This document shows, piece after piece, positions 22,315 through 32,401 of a stretch of 64,000 nt of DNA. This DNA is from Curvularia sp. ZM96 (lineage: Eukaryota; Ascomycota; Dothideomycetes; Pleosporales; Pleosporaceae), in assembly GCA_022457065.1 (NCBI GenBank), contig JAJGBQ010000004.1, positions 744,001-808,000 on the forward strand, written 5' to 3'. Below the pieces are notes generated by a model, which made no database searches, was not told where the DNA came from, and saw only the letters and a list, made by a program, of their open reading frames with translations. How positions within the stretch are numbered: position 1 is the stretch's first letter; the number at the start of each line of letters is the position of its first letter. The position numbers were made by a program, and so were the translations under genes.

Positions 22315-24316
22315 GGGGGGCTTAGGAGACTGAGGGGAAGGGGTTGATATACAATCAACGAGACAACCGGTGAAGAGAGTAAGGGATATGGATATTCGGG
22401 AGACTCGGAGCACGGATCTCAATCACAAGAAGGCATAGCTGCGGACGAAAGCAAGGGATCAACACCAAGCATGCACAATTCACCGTATGAACGCTCCAGT
22501 ACAGCAGTAATGTGACAACCAACCGTTGCGGCTCCGCCTTGAACATGGTACGTAAGATTATATTGGCTAGAGGCAAACCTACCCAGGCTAGGGCTGGTTA
22601 AGCGTCCAGACTTTGATTCGTCTGGTCATGAGGAGGTGTTTCGTAGTCGAGAATGTGGCTTTCCACAGAGGGGTCCTGGCGACCGCAGCGGGTGGAGGCG
22701 TATCGCGCAGCCACTTGAAAATTGTTGAGTATCCCTCAAGAGCCTCTTCTTGATGTACTGGTATACCACAGCCTGGCACTATACTCAAGCTTTGGTTACA
22801 AAGAACACTGATCCAAATGTCCCAATGGAGCGCCTAGTGTCAAGCTCTGTTCACTCTGGATCGTCAAGACCCGGCGATCGCGATGCCCAAACAGGTCACA
22901 ATGGCAATGGTGTGCATCAGGGACCATGACACGATCATGACCCTAACAGGCAACGACTGGGAGAAGATCCACAGTTCCAGTGAATAGGATCGATCTCGAA
23001 GAGTCGAGCGGAGAAACGGCATGAGGATACGGGGGTTACGTGCGGAGCCTGGACTTGGAAGCCGAACGATCGTCAGACCGGCACTAATGGACTGGACTTT
23101 GCGGGGAAAAAAGCTAAGAACGCTAACCCCGGACGCAAGGTTCGTAGCCTTATTTCCCATATCAAAGCACCTCATGTCTCCATGTAGGTACTGCTTACTC
23201 GGCTCCTGCTGGCAATGGAAAGTGGAACGAGCCGCCCATGTAGCCGTGGGATAGATGGAAGCAGTCAACCACAAACAATTTCTACATGGAGGAAACTCGT
23301 CTTACCCCAACATTGGACGCCGGGCCGAATGATAGCTCTCGAAGCCCAGAGCACCCCGGCATGGTCCGGCAAAGTGCCATGCTGGTAGATCTGGCTTTTA
23401 GTGGAAGGCGGGCGTTTGTGCCAACAGAGTCAAGGCCCTCAACCCCCGCATTCCAGTATGCACTGAGGAGCGCAAGGAATGGAGCCATGCTGGCGTGATG
23501 CGTGGCTGCGACTAGCAGTGTGCGCTCGTCCGGCAAGCCATCGGAAAGGGTAGAGCGGGTGTGGCGGACATTTTCCGCAATCCAAGCCGCCTAGCCCGAT
23601 TGAGCAGACTATGGCATGGGAAGCAGTCATCTTGGGGCGACCTTCCGAGGAGCGAACATGTTCGGGGCTTGGACCGAGACGTCATCTGGGTGATTATTTC
23701 CGTGAGATTCGCATGATTGCCGGGAGTGTATTGGTGGTATATCGTGCTGATGGATAGGTATTGATGGACTGTCGATGGACTGTTGATGGACGCAGTGGGT
23801 CGCTCGAGGCTGTCGCAAAACAAAAGTGTCAGGTGATCAAGGCGTAAGTGCGCCTTCCGCATGCCCGAACAATGATTGAAGCCACCATCTTCCCAACGAA
23901 AGCCAGCTGTTCTTTGTCTTCCGGTATTCTCCTGACTCGAAGCCACCGGATCTAATTCCCCAAAAGGTGTATTCAGTGAGGATTCAGGTGTAGATCTGGT
24001 AGGATCTTTCCATACTGAGCAAGTCTTAGTATCCTAAATGGCCTGTTGCATTATCGCCCAGTTCAAACGTACTCGACCATCTCGAGGCGGTGTGCAAGAC
24101 ATGTCGAAAGCACGATATTGAAGAAGGGGTGTCACACATACCATACACTTTGGCAGACTCGCAAAGGCAACCTAACATAGGGGCAGACGAACAGACAGTA
24201 CAATCGCATCATATACTTCGTACTGCAGTGCAAATTGATGGACGTGCGACTGGGTAATCATAAGACGATCGAAAAGAGACCCTTTCAGTTGCTCAATCGG
24301 CCTCTTTTGCAAGATG
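22315..24316. other. Gene-poor stretch, no gene recognised
   Basis: About 2.0 kb between ATO and the TPI-like gene. The longest open frames (136 codons at 22864-23274 minus and 144 codons at 23512-23946 minus) show no domain, no plausible splicing and unlike-protein composition. It holds the ATO promoter and the TPI-like 3' UTR. No transposon ends were found. Confidence 0.5.
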
Positions 24317-25084
24317 TCAAGCACCACCCACTTCTGCAATGACTTTCTTGAGGTTGTTGATGTCGTGTGCGAAACGACCCAGGAACAGACCATCCACGCC
24401 CTCGGCAATCTTTACAAAGGTGCCTGGTCCCGCGCTGCCGCCGTAGATGATTCTTGTTAGACCCTTTCGGCCGGCGGCTAGCTTCCTCAGCTCTTTTGTC
24501 ACCATGACTACATGGTCAGGGTCCGCGGGCTCCTTTGCGCCAATGGCCCATACAGGCTCATAAGCCAGTATGACCTCGGTATCGTCGGGCACTGCAGCCA
24601 ACACAGACTTGACTTGGGGCGTGCATTCCTCTATGGCCGTCCCAACAGCAGCGGAAGCGATACTGTGATGTGTCTTCTCGCCAATGCATACGAGGGGAAT
24701 AAGGCCATTTCTCGCAGCAGCGCCCGCCTTTTTCGCAACCGTCTCGTCCGTCTCGCCGAAGATGGCTCTGCGCTCTGCGTGGCCGATCTCTACAATTCTT
24801 GCGCCAGCCTGTCTCAACACGAGCGGACTGACCTCTCCTGTGTATGCGCCCTTGTCTTCCCAGAAGGTGTCTTGAGCGCCGAGCATGACGGAGGACGACT
24901 CGAGGATGCGGGCTGATTCGGTCAGGGAGACAAAGTCGGGAATGACGAAGAGATCGGTGCGCGCATTCCAGGCATCGCCGTCGAGTTGTAGGACGCCGCG
25001 GATGTAGGAGAGGGTGCTGGGCAAGTCAAAGTACATCTTCAGCGAGACGCCGACCATGCGGCGGGGACGGGCGATTGGGGGCAT
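24317..25084 (-). CDS. Triosephosphate-isomerase-like protein, divergent paralogue
   Basis: TIM-barrel isomerase of 255 residues in one exon. The acid-base residues are present: Lys16 in VSLKMYF, His102 in EIGHAERR and Glu176 in AYEPVWAIG. It departs from glycolytic TPI at the first loop, where the usual GGNWKMN reads GVSLKMY, so the conserved Asn becomes Ser14. It also differs at the phosphate loops (IIYGGSAGPGT, and GLFLGRFAHD in place of a GG-containing turn). These changes resemble TPI homologues described in bacteria for erythrulose-phosphate isomerisation, so a tetrulose or other sugar phosphate may be the substrate (inference). The normal glycolytic gene is presumably elsewhere. It is divergent from MTHFR. 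Confidence 0.88.
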   Translation of the reverse strand: MPPIARPRRMVGVSLKMYFDLPSTLSYIRGVLQLDGDAWNARTDLFVIPDFVSLTESARILESSSVMLGAQDTFWEDKGAYTGEVSPLVLRQAGARIVEIGHAERRAIFGETDETVAKKAGAAARNGLIPLVCIGEKTHHSIASAAVGTAIEECTPQVKSVLAAVPDDTEVILAYEPVWAIGAKEPADPDHVVMVTKELRKLAAGRKGLTRIIYGGSAGPGTFVKIAEGVDGLFLGRFAHDINNLKKVIAEVGGA

Positions 25085-25906
25085 GGCGGGCGAGAGAGAA
25101 CGAAGAGGGCGAGGGATCGGGAGTGAGGAGGCCAGACGTCAAGGATACAGGAGAAAGAAATGAGAGACGGTGTCTTGTTAGTCCACTGTCTTGTGGGAAC
25201 CATTACATGGGACGGTATGCTCAGTTGCGCAACAATGATGAAGGTCCGGGGCTGCCGGATTGGGAAACCCGGGGATCGCAGGCTCGGCCATCGTGGGTGG
25301 CATGCATGTGGGACGGCGGACTGTGGGGCACCAGCAGCACCACAACAACACCACAACCACCACCACATGCCAGGCCATGCCACATATAATCTCCACCGCG
25401 TGCTGAATCAGTTCGTGTTGTCGCACATTTCGTCCGATGTGCAGCGCTGCGCAGCGCAGTTGACCGCCATGACACATGCACACGCAGGCCTTAGGCAGAG
25501 GCTTTGTCGCCGAAGATGCGCCTCGCTTGCCCGCGCTCCGATTGCACCTCCGGGGGCTCACCATACGTCTTGCGCTAACCGCTTTCCAATCACCTTTGAG
25601 CTAGAGAAAACTGCACATCACCGCCTCGCTGGCAAACTGTATTCTGAACTGACACGCAGACGAACCCAAAGACACAAACAGTCGTACATGTCGCGGACAC
25701 TCGCAGATCGCTGGGCCCGCAAACGATACTTTGGATAGCTCCGTTGGGGCTTCGACACAAACAGTACGCAACCATCCTTGTACATGCCGCAGCGAGCATA
25801 CGCGGGGGGCCATCTCATCCATATTGCGCTCACGACTAACGCTGCAAAGGACTGTCCTTGACTCTCCTCCCTTCTTTTTGACTTTCCTCCACACTACTAG
25901 CCCATC
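25085..25906. promoter_or_regulatory. Divergent intergenic region, TPI-like / MTHFR
   Basis: The 822 bases between divergent starts. Open frames of up to 192 codons occur on both strands but overlap and look random. A CAACACCACAACCACCACC-type tract lies near 25,340-25,370. It contains both promoters. Confidence 0.5.
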
Positions 25907-28049
25907 ATGCACATTTCCCAGAAACTCGAGCAGGCCAGGCGGGAGGGGAAGCCCACCTTCTCCTTCGAGTTCTTCCCGCCCAAGACCGCTCAGGTACGCT
26001 ATACCTTCCCCCAGCTTTGCAAAATGTACCGAACTGACTTCTCCCCCAGGGTGTCCAAAACCTCTACGATCGCATGGACCGCATGCATGGCTTCGGTCCA
26101 CAATTCATCGACCTCACCTGGGGCGCCGGCGGCCGCCACTCCAAGTTGACCTGCGAGATGGTCAAGGTCGCCCAGTCCGTCTACGGCCTCGAGACATGCA
26201 TGCACCTTACCTGCACCGATATGGAGAAATCCAAGCTGGACGACGCACTCAAAGAAGCATACCAGGCCGGCTGCACAAATATCCTTGCATTGAGAGGCGA
26301 CCCGCCCCGTGAACGAGAGAAGTGGGAGGCAACCGCTGGTGGTTTCCGTTATGCAAAGGATCTGGTCGTTTACATCAAGGAAAAGTACGGAAACCACTTT
26401 GATATCGGTGTTGCAGGTTACTCGGAAGGCAGCGATGACAACGACAACGTCGACGAGCTCATTGACCACCTAAAGGAAAAGGTCGATGCCGGCGGATCCT
26501 TCATTGTAACACAAATGTTCTACGACACAGACCTCTTCCTCGAGTGGGTCAGAAAGGTGCGCGCCAAGGGTATCAATGTGCCTATCATCCCAGGTATCAT
26601 GCCCATTCACACCTACGCCGCCTTTCTGCGAAGGGCTCAGTGGACAAAATGCCATATTCCCGAAGACTGGACAAAAGCTCTGGAGCCGGTCAAGAACGAC
26701 GACGTCGAGGTCCGTGAAGTTGGTAAGACCTTGGTGGCCGACATGTGCCGGAGGTTGATTGAGGCGGGCATTACCCATCTGCACTTGTACGTATCACCAC
26801 TCTTGAACTACCATACCTGTGCTGCTTTACTAACCCCAACACAGTTACACCATGAACCTCGCCCAAGCCACACGCATGGTCCTCGAGGAGCTTGAACTTC
26901 TGCCAGATATGGAATCGCCACTAGAAAAGCCCCTGCCATGGCGACCCTCCCTGGCACTCAACCGTCGCGACGAAAACGTACGTCCCATTTTCTGGCGCAA
27001 CCGCCAACGATCCTACATTGCACGTACCCAGGATTGGGACGAGTTTCCTAACGGCCGTTGGGGAGACTCACGTTCGCCTGCTTTTGGCGAGTTGGACTCG
27101 TATGGCATTGGTCTCAAGGGTACCAATGAGCAAAACATCAAGCTGTGGGGTACACCGCTGTCCATCAGGGATCTCTCCAACCTTTTCGTACGCTACATGG
27201 AGGGTAAACTAGAATCGTTGCCATGGAGTGAACAGCCCATTACGACAGAGGCGTCTTCTATTCAGAATGATCTTATCGACCTGAACCGGCGCGGTTTTCT
27301 TACCATCAACTCCCAGCCCGCTGTCAACGGTGCCAAGTCGTCTGATCCCGTCTTTGGCTGGGGTCCACGCAACGGTTACGTCTATCAGAAGGCGTATCTT
27401 GAGGTATTTGTCTCACCTGAGCACATCGCTGAGATCATCACCCGCCTCGAGCGTGACCCAGAGTTCACTTACTACGCTGTGAACAAGGACGGCGATTTGA
27501 AGACAAATGCTCCCAACGAAGGACCAAACGCTGTCACGTGGGGTGTCTTCCCCGGCAAGGAGATTGTACAACCAACAATCGTTGAAACAGTCAGCTTCTT
27601 AGCCTGGAAAGACGAGTTTTACAGACTCGGTCAGCAGTGGGCAAACTGTCACGCTGGTGTCAGCCCATCCCGTTACGTCATCCAGGACGTTGTAGATACC
27701 TGGTACCTCCTTAATATTGGTAAGTACTTATTTAGCATAGCCACTGGCCTGATCACTAATTCCTCTTCTAGTGCACAATGATTTCCACGCCACTCGTGGC
27801 ATCTTCCCGATCTTCGATGGTCTCGAGGTCAAGGATATGGACAAGCCGCTGCACCCACCATCTGCCGACCTTCCTAATGCAAACGCCGATGAATCTGCAA
27901 ACGGAACCAACGGTGTGCATGAAACCAACGGGACCGATGGACAGCAGGCTGTTTCCCACAAAGACGATAGCGCGAGTCTCATGGATGCTGCCAAGGCGGC
28001 AGCGGTAGAGGTGACCAATGGCATCAAAAGCATGGCCGTCTCCAACTAA
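25907..28049 (+). CDS. MET13: Methylenetetrahydrofolate reductase
   Basis: Reduces 5,10-methylene-THF to 5-methyl-THF for methionine synthesis, in the cytosol. Exons are 25907-25993, 26050-26786, 26845-27719 and 27772-28049, giving 658 residues. The N-terminal FAD-binding TIM barrel shows FSFEFFPPKT, DLTWGAGG, MHLTCTDM, ILALRGDPP, GVAGYSEG, DAGGSFIVTQMFYD and PIIPGIMPI. The splice at 26787-26844 restores HFYTMNL. The C-terminal regulatory domain, which in eukaryotes binds SAM as feedback inhibitor, includes GWGPRNGYVYQKAYLEVF and VTWGVFPGKEIVQPT. The last 80 residues after the final intron are Asn/Asp/Thr-rich and probably disordered. Both Met12-like and Met13-like forms exist in fungi; I did not separate them rigorously. 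Confidence 0.94.
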
Positions 28050-28854
28050 TCCAGCATGGCTACACGACACCCACTCTTACTGCATTCAACACAGCAAGAC
28101 CATGCATCATTCTTGGCGTTTACTGGGAGATACCTTGACCCAATGATTTCGTGTTCAACAACACGTGACGGCGTTATAATTTCAACAGTTTCAATTGCGC
28201 TTCAACAAGCGCAGTTCTTCCAGAGGTTTCTTTTAGCGCATATTGCTTACTAACTCTTAGTTTTTTATCATTACATTTCAAATTCGTGTCCGCTATACAC
28301 ATATACAAAAAGCATCTGGGAGGCGTCTCTTCAACCCGACGGCCGTTACCAAAGAGATAGGTACGGGAGCCTTGATACAAAAAAATCCAAAAGGCATAGC
28401 ATAGGATACAAAAGATGGAGAATGGCTTTCTGAGATACCCGACACGCTCCCCTCAACGGCGACGGCCAAGTTTTCACTTCGCTCTTTCTAGTGTGTCCTC
28501 TTTTTTGGTAGCTCTATATTTTGATATTTTAGAGGGTAGCAACATACAGTAATAAGTACTGTTTTACACACTCATCATTATACTGTTCTACATGTCACAA
28601 GTCACGTACATCAATGTCACTTCATCTTTGTCAAGAACGCAAAAGTAATCAGTAACAATCTATCCATTGTTGTGTTCAATAAGGAGTGTGTTTTTGTACA
28701 TGACAGTCCAAAAAAGTGATACAAAGAAGTGAAGTAAAGTATGTAACAGGGAAATTGTGTTGGGAGGGAACGAAATGTCCATCTCATGTCTTCAAGACAG
28801 TCTGTCGTCTCTCATCGTGTCCCACATATCCATGGGTTCAGACAAGAAAAAGCT
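28050..28854. other. Convergent intergenic region, no gene seen
   Basis: About 800 bases between the 3' ends of MTHFR and the secreted-protein gene, AT-rich around 28,170-28,700. No coding frame of interest. It likely holds two 3' UTRs. Confidence 0.55.
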
Positions 28855-29682
28855 TTAGTCGCTGGTCTCACCTTGGCCCTGGCCCTTACCGCCACCGAAA
28901 AGGCCACCGAGCCAGTCAAGGAAACCGCCTCCATTCTGGGAGCCGCCGCCGTTCTCGCCCTGGCCTGGGAAACCGGGGAAACCGCCGCCGGGGGCACCAC
29001 CGCCTGGAGCACCGCCGCCTGGAGCGCCTCCAGGGAAGCCGCCACCAGGGAAGCCGCCAGTGGGCATAGGGAATCCACCACCTGGAGCGCCACCGGTAGG
29101 GAAGGGAGCGTCACTGCCGGGAGAACCACTGCCTGGGGGCATGGGGAAGGGAGGAGTGGGCGAGGTGCCGGTGGGCAGAGGGAAGGGAAGACCGCCCGGG
29201 CTGCCACCACCAGGAGCACCACCACCGGGAGCACCACCACCAGGAGCACCAGCGCCAGGAGCAAAAGAGAACTGGGGCAGAGAAGGAGCAGTGGAATCTC
29301 CCTGCCTCTTGACTGGAGCAATGCCGTAGTTGATGGCCAGTCTCTTAGTTGGAGGTTCGCTGCCAGGTGCGTCGGAGCCAGCACCAGGAGCGTTGGAGCC
29401 GCCACCAGGAGCGTTGGAACCGCCACCAGGTGGGCCGCCAGGCTGGCCGCCTGGGAAGCCACCTGGGAAGCCACCAGTAGGCATAGGGAATGCTGGAATG
29501 CCGCCAGTGCCAGTGGGCATGGGGAAACCAGCGCCTGGGCCGCTGGGAGGGAACGCAGGTGGCATGTTCTCTGGTGGAGGGGCCTGGCGGGCTTCGTTTC
29601 CACCGAACATGGCGTTCATAGCTCCGCCGAAGGGCATGGCGAGAGCCGAGCCCGAAAGAGCGAGAATGACGGTAGACTTCAT
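28855..29682 (-). CDS. Secreted Gly/Pro-rich low-complexity protein with a KR-bounded peptide
   Basis: Function unknown. It has 275 residues in one exon. A signal peptide is visible (MKSTVILALSGSALA). The rest is built of degenerate repeats of GG(A/S)PGGG, FPMPTGGFPGG and PGGGSNAP. In the middle, residues 113-126 interrupt the low complexity: KR, then the ten residues LAINYGIAPV, then KR again. Dibasic KR pairs are typical Kex2 cleavage sites, so the decapeptide could be released during secretion (inference). The C-terminal part is Gly-rich (DWLGGLFGGGKGQ). Alternatives are a cell-wall structural protein or a small effector-like protein. The 306-codon frame on the opposite strand is a composition artefact. 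Confidence 0.8.
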   Translation of the reverse strand: MKSTVILALSGSALAMPFGGAMNAMFGGNEARQAPPPENMPPAFPPSGPGAGFPMPTGTGGIPAFPMPTGGFPGGFPGGQPGGPPGGGSNAPGGGSNAPGAGSDAPGSEPPTKRLAINYGIAPVKRQGDSTAPSLPQFSFAPGAGAPGGGAPGGGAPGGGSPGGLPFPLPTGTSPTPPFPMPPGSGSPGSDAPFPTGGAPGGGFPMPTGGFPGGGFPGGAPGGGAPGGGAPGGGFPGFPGQGENGGGSQNGGGFLDWLGGLFGGGKGQGQGETSD

Positions 29683-30653
29683 GGTTGTGGTCGTCGTTTG
29701 GAGTGAGATAGGTAGGAGTTGAAAGCAAGTGACAAAGTGTGAAGAGTTGACAAAGACGGACTGGCACAGCCAAAAGAGAATGTATGTATATCACTAGGAT
29801 AACGAGAGAATGACAAAAAGAAGAGTGAGGTAAAAGGCGAACCTACTTAAAGAATGTGTGTTTGACTGTGGACTTGTTGGGTGGCCTTCAAAGTTGGAGG
29901 TCGACCGCCCCAACCTATATACTCATGATCCGGACGTGGCTACAGAATGATCGGCCAAGAGTTCATCTAACGCCCTGGTTGACCTCGGAGCTCCACATTG
30001 CCTCTCGTTTGATGTTTCTTGTCAAGCCGCCGGTACATTCTGCCAGATGTTGACGAGATCAATCAAAACGCTGCGTAGGCGCGGCCCAGATCGGCTAGGA
30101 TAACCTCATGCAGACAGGCCCGACCAATACGGTCCGGATATTTTGTTTGTTTGACGGGACGCTGATCTCATCTGGGGTTTCAGACGAGTTTACCAATGAG
30201 AAAGACCAGTAGAGCGGGAACATGATGCAACGGCACTTGCAGATTTGGAGGCCCCTGTACCAAGCATTGACTACGGGATCGATGCTTTTCCCCGGCCGGC
30301 CACAGATAGATTGGTGACAGAGGCCCAGACATCTTCGAGAAACGCGGAGGACCCTTGTTGACAATGCGGGCGAGGGTGGATCATGCATGAAGGAGGTTGG
30401 TGGGCCTGTTTCAGGCGTACGCGTATCTTGCTGCCAAGACCAATCCGTTACGTGCTCATTGGTGCAGCCACCCAAACCACCATGTACGCTCTGTGACAGA
30501 ACCATTCTTTGTCTAACCATCGAATGATTCTGCTTGACTCTTATTCTTCATCTTGTCATACTGGCTAATGAGTATGACACAATGTTGATCATCATATATG
30601 AGCTTTGACATGGATGCGAATCACTTGGTATTCAGGTTTCCTATACGATGCTA
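29683..30653. other. Intergenic, no gene seen
   Basis: About 970 bases. It holds the promoter of the secreted-protein gene and the 3' UTR of the MFS gene. A 141-codon open frame at 30095-30520 on the minus strand has no recognisable domain. Confidence 0.5.
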
Positions 30654-32060
30654 TCAAATCCATCCAATTCTCCTGGCCGCATAACCCCATCCACTCAAGA
30701 GGGCCGTCACACCAGTAAACGCGATCAATGCTCCGTAGCCGCTACCATAAGCAAAGCCTGCACCCCAATCACCAGCATGCAATAGGGCTTCAGAAAGCGG
30801 TCCACTGCATAAATTACCAACGCCTTTTCCAGCGGATAGACAAGCCCATGCAAACCCCGAGTCGGCACCTCGTCTTTTCTTTTGCGTCTCGGTGACAATG
30901 GCACTCCAGGCACTCGATTGGCACCCAGCAAATGCCCCGTATATAACGCAAAAGATGTATAGGGGCGCTAATGATGTAGAGAAGCCCCAGATTAAGAAAC
31001 TACCAACGGCTGAGCCGAGCGCAGAGATCAGCAGACAACTGGTTACGTGATATCTGTCTGTAGCCATGCCCATGCAGAGACAGCCAACGAATGCGGCGGC
31101 ATTGACGAGGATGACTGTGACTGTGCCTTGAACAGTGCTTGCGCCAATGGAGCGAGCGAATGTGGGGAGATAGATTCCGGGCAGGAAGAAACCGAGGCTC
31201 TGGATAACATTACCGGACTGTAAGACGAGATAGTTTGAGCAGGTCCAGAATGACAGGTCGAAGCTTCTGGATTGTGAGGTTTGAGATAGAGGAAGGCGCG
31301 GCTTGAAGAAAAGAATGATTGGAAAGTTGAGAACCACGAAACTGAGGGCACAGACTCTGAGCGTGGTTCGGAAGCCATAAGAGTGCAAGAGCCATTCCAG
31401 GATGAGTGGAAGAACGGCACCGCTTAGTCCCAGACCAGCCATAGCCACTCCGTATGCGAAGCCTCGACGACGAACCCACCACTCTTCAATGTTAAAGAGA
31501 ATGGGAGTCCATGCTAAGCCACCACCCAGTGCGTAGAGGATGCCCTGAGTGACGATGAGGTGAGTGACGTTCGTCGACAGTGACCCCAGGCCGAGGGCAA
31601 GGCAGACGACAACTAGACCAGCTGGAGTGGCATATCGGCGTAATCTGGGGAAATACTTGAGAACAGCGAACCACAACGCGATGTCCATGTACATGATACC
31701 CTAAGATGCGGTTTAGGGTTTGAATTCATCCGAAAGGGGGGTGTGAAATACCATGGCACAAGCACCAACAACGGCAATGTTTTGCTGACCGGCAAATTCA
31801 TGGCTGGTCGCATAATATTCCTGGAACACTCCATAGCAGGACGGGAAACCCCATATCATTGCTTCGAGCATAAAGCAGGCGAGCAGACAGAGCCAAGCAT
31901 CTTTGCCCCCGTCTGTAGGCGGCAGAGAGAATGACACCTCGTTGTGGAGAGGTTCATTGTAGTCGGTACGCTGAAGTAACTCTATGTCGGTCTGGGTTGG
32001 TGAAGCAGTGTGGTGTGGCGACGATGTCAGGTTGGATTGAGTGCTCTCTGCTGAAGCCAT
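30654..32060 (-). CDS. MFS transporter, monocarboxylate-porter-like
   Basis: Major facilitator protein of 451 residues in two exons on the minus strand (32060-31752 and 31700-30654). The acidic and Ser/Thr-rich N-terminal tail (about 50 residues) leads to the first helix with DGGKDAWLCLLACFMLEAMI, resembling the (D/E)GG(W/K)-type start of the monocarboxylate transporter family. About 12 helices follow, with the central loop at FFKPRLPLSQTSQSRS. Conserved-looking family blocks are GYGVFQEYY-type text (CYGVFQEYY), RRRGFAYGVAMAGLGLSGA and GCLCMGMATDRY. The cytosolic tail is very short. Substrate unknown; fungal relatives carry short carboxylates, riboflavin or metabolites. It is divergent from ORC4 with a 341-base gap. 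Confidence 0.88.
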
Positions 32061-32401
32061 CTTGTGCGTGTGATTGTAGACGGAAATGTGAATGACATGT
32101 TTTTCAATTCTTAAATACTTCCACAGTGTGTGCTGAGGTTAGTGATAGCGATGTTACATAGCGCATTAGTCAATCGTAGGGCGTGCAGTAGGAATACACG
32201 ACTCTTGGCAGCTGCAGGGGTCTCGGCCAAAGTGCAACGCGACGCGCCCTTGCCTATACACGCGCCTGGACCAGCAACAACTCGACGACCTGTCCGCCAA
32301 GCGGAATCTTTTCACCCACCACAACTGCCATGGCGCATATTCGATAGCCAACATCTATCGACACATTCAACTACGCAACTAAGAAAATACTATCTGCAAA
32401 C
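32061..32401. promoter_or_regulatory. Shared divergent promoter region, MFS / ORC4
   Basis: The 341 bases between divergent start codons. The only open frames are short overlapping artefacts. No specific motif is claimed. Confidence 0.5.

Noticed and set aside
25160..25738. 192-codon plus-strand open frame in the TPI-like/MTHFR promoter region
   Set aside because: His/Arg/Ala-rich without domain; overlaps other random frames and lies in a divergent promoter.
28786..29706. 306-codon open frame on the plus strand over the secreted Gly/Pro-rich gene
   Set aside because: It is the opposite strand of a GC-rich repeat gene, reads Thr/Ala/Trp-rich junk, and has no signal peptide or domain. The minus strand has a clear signal peptide and repeats.
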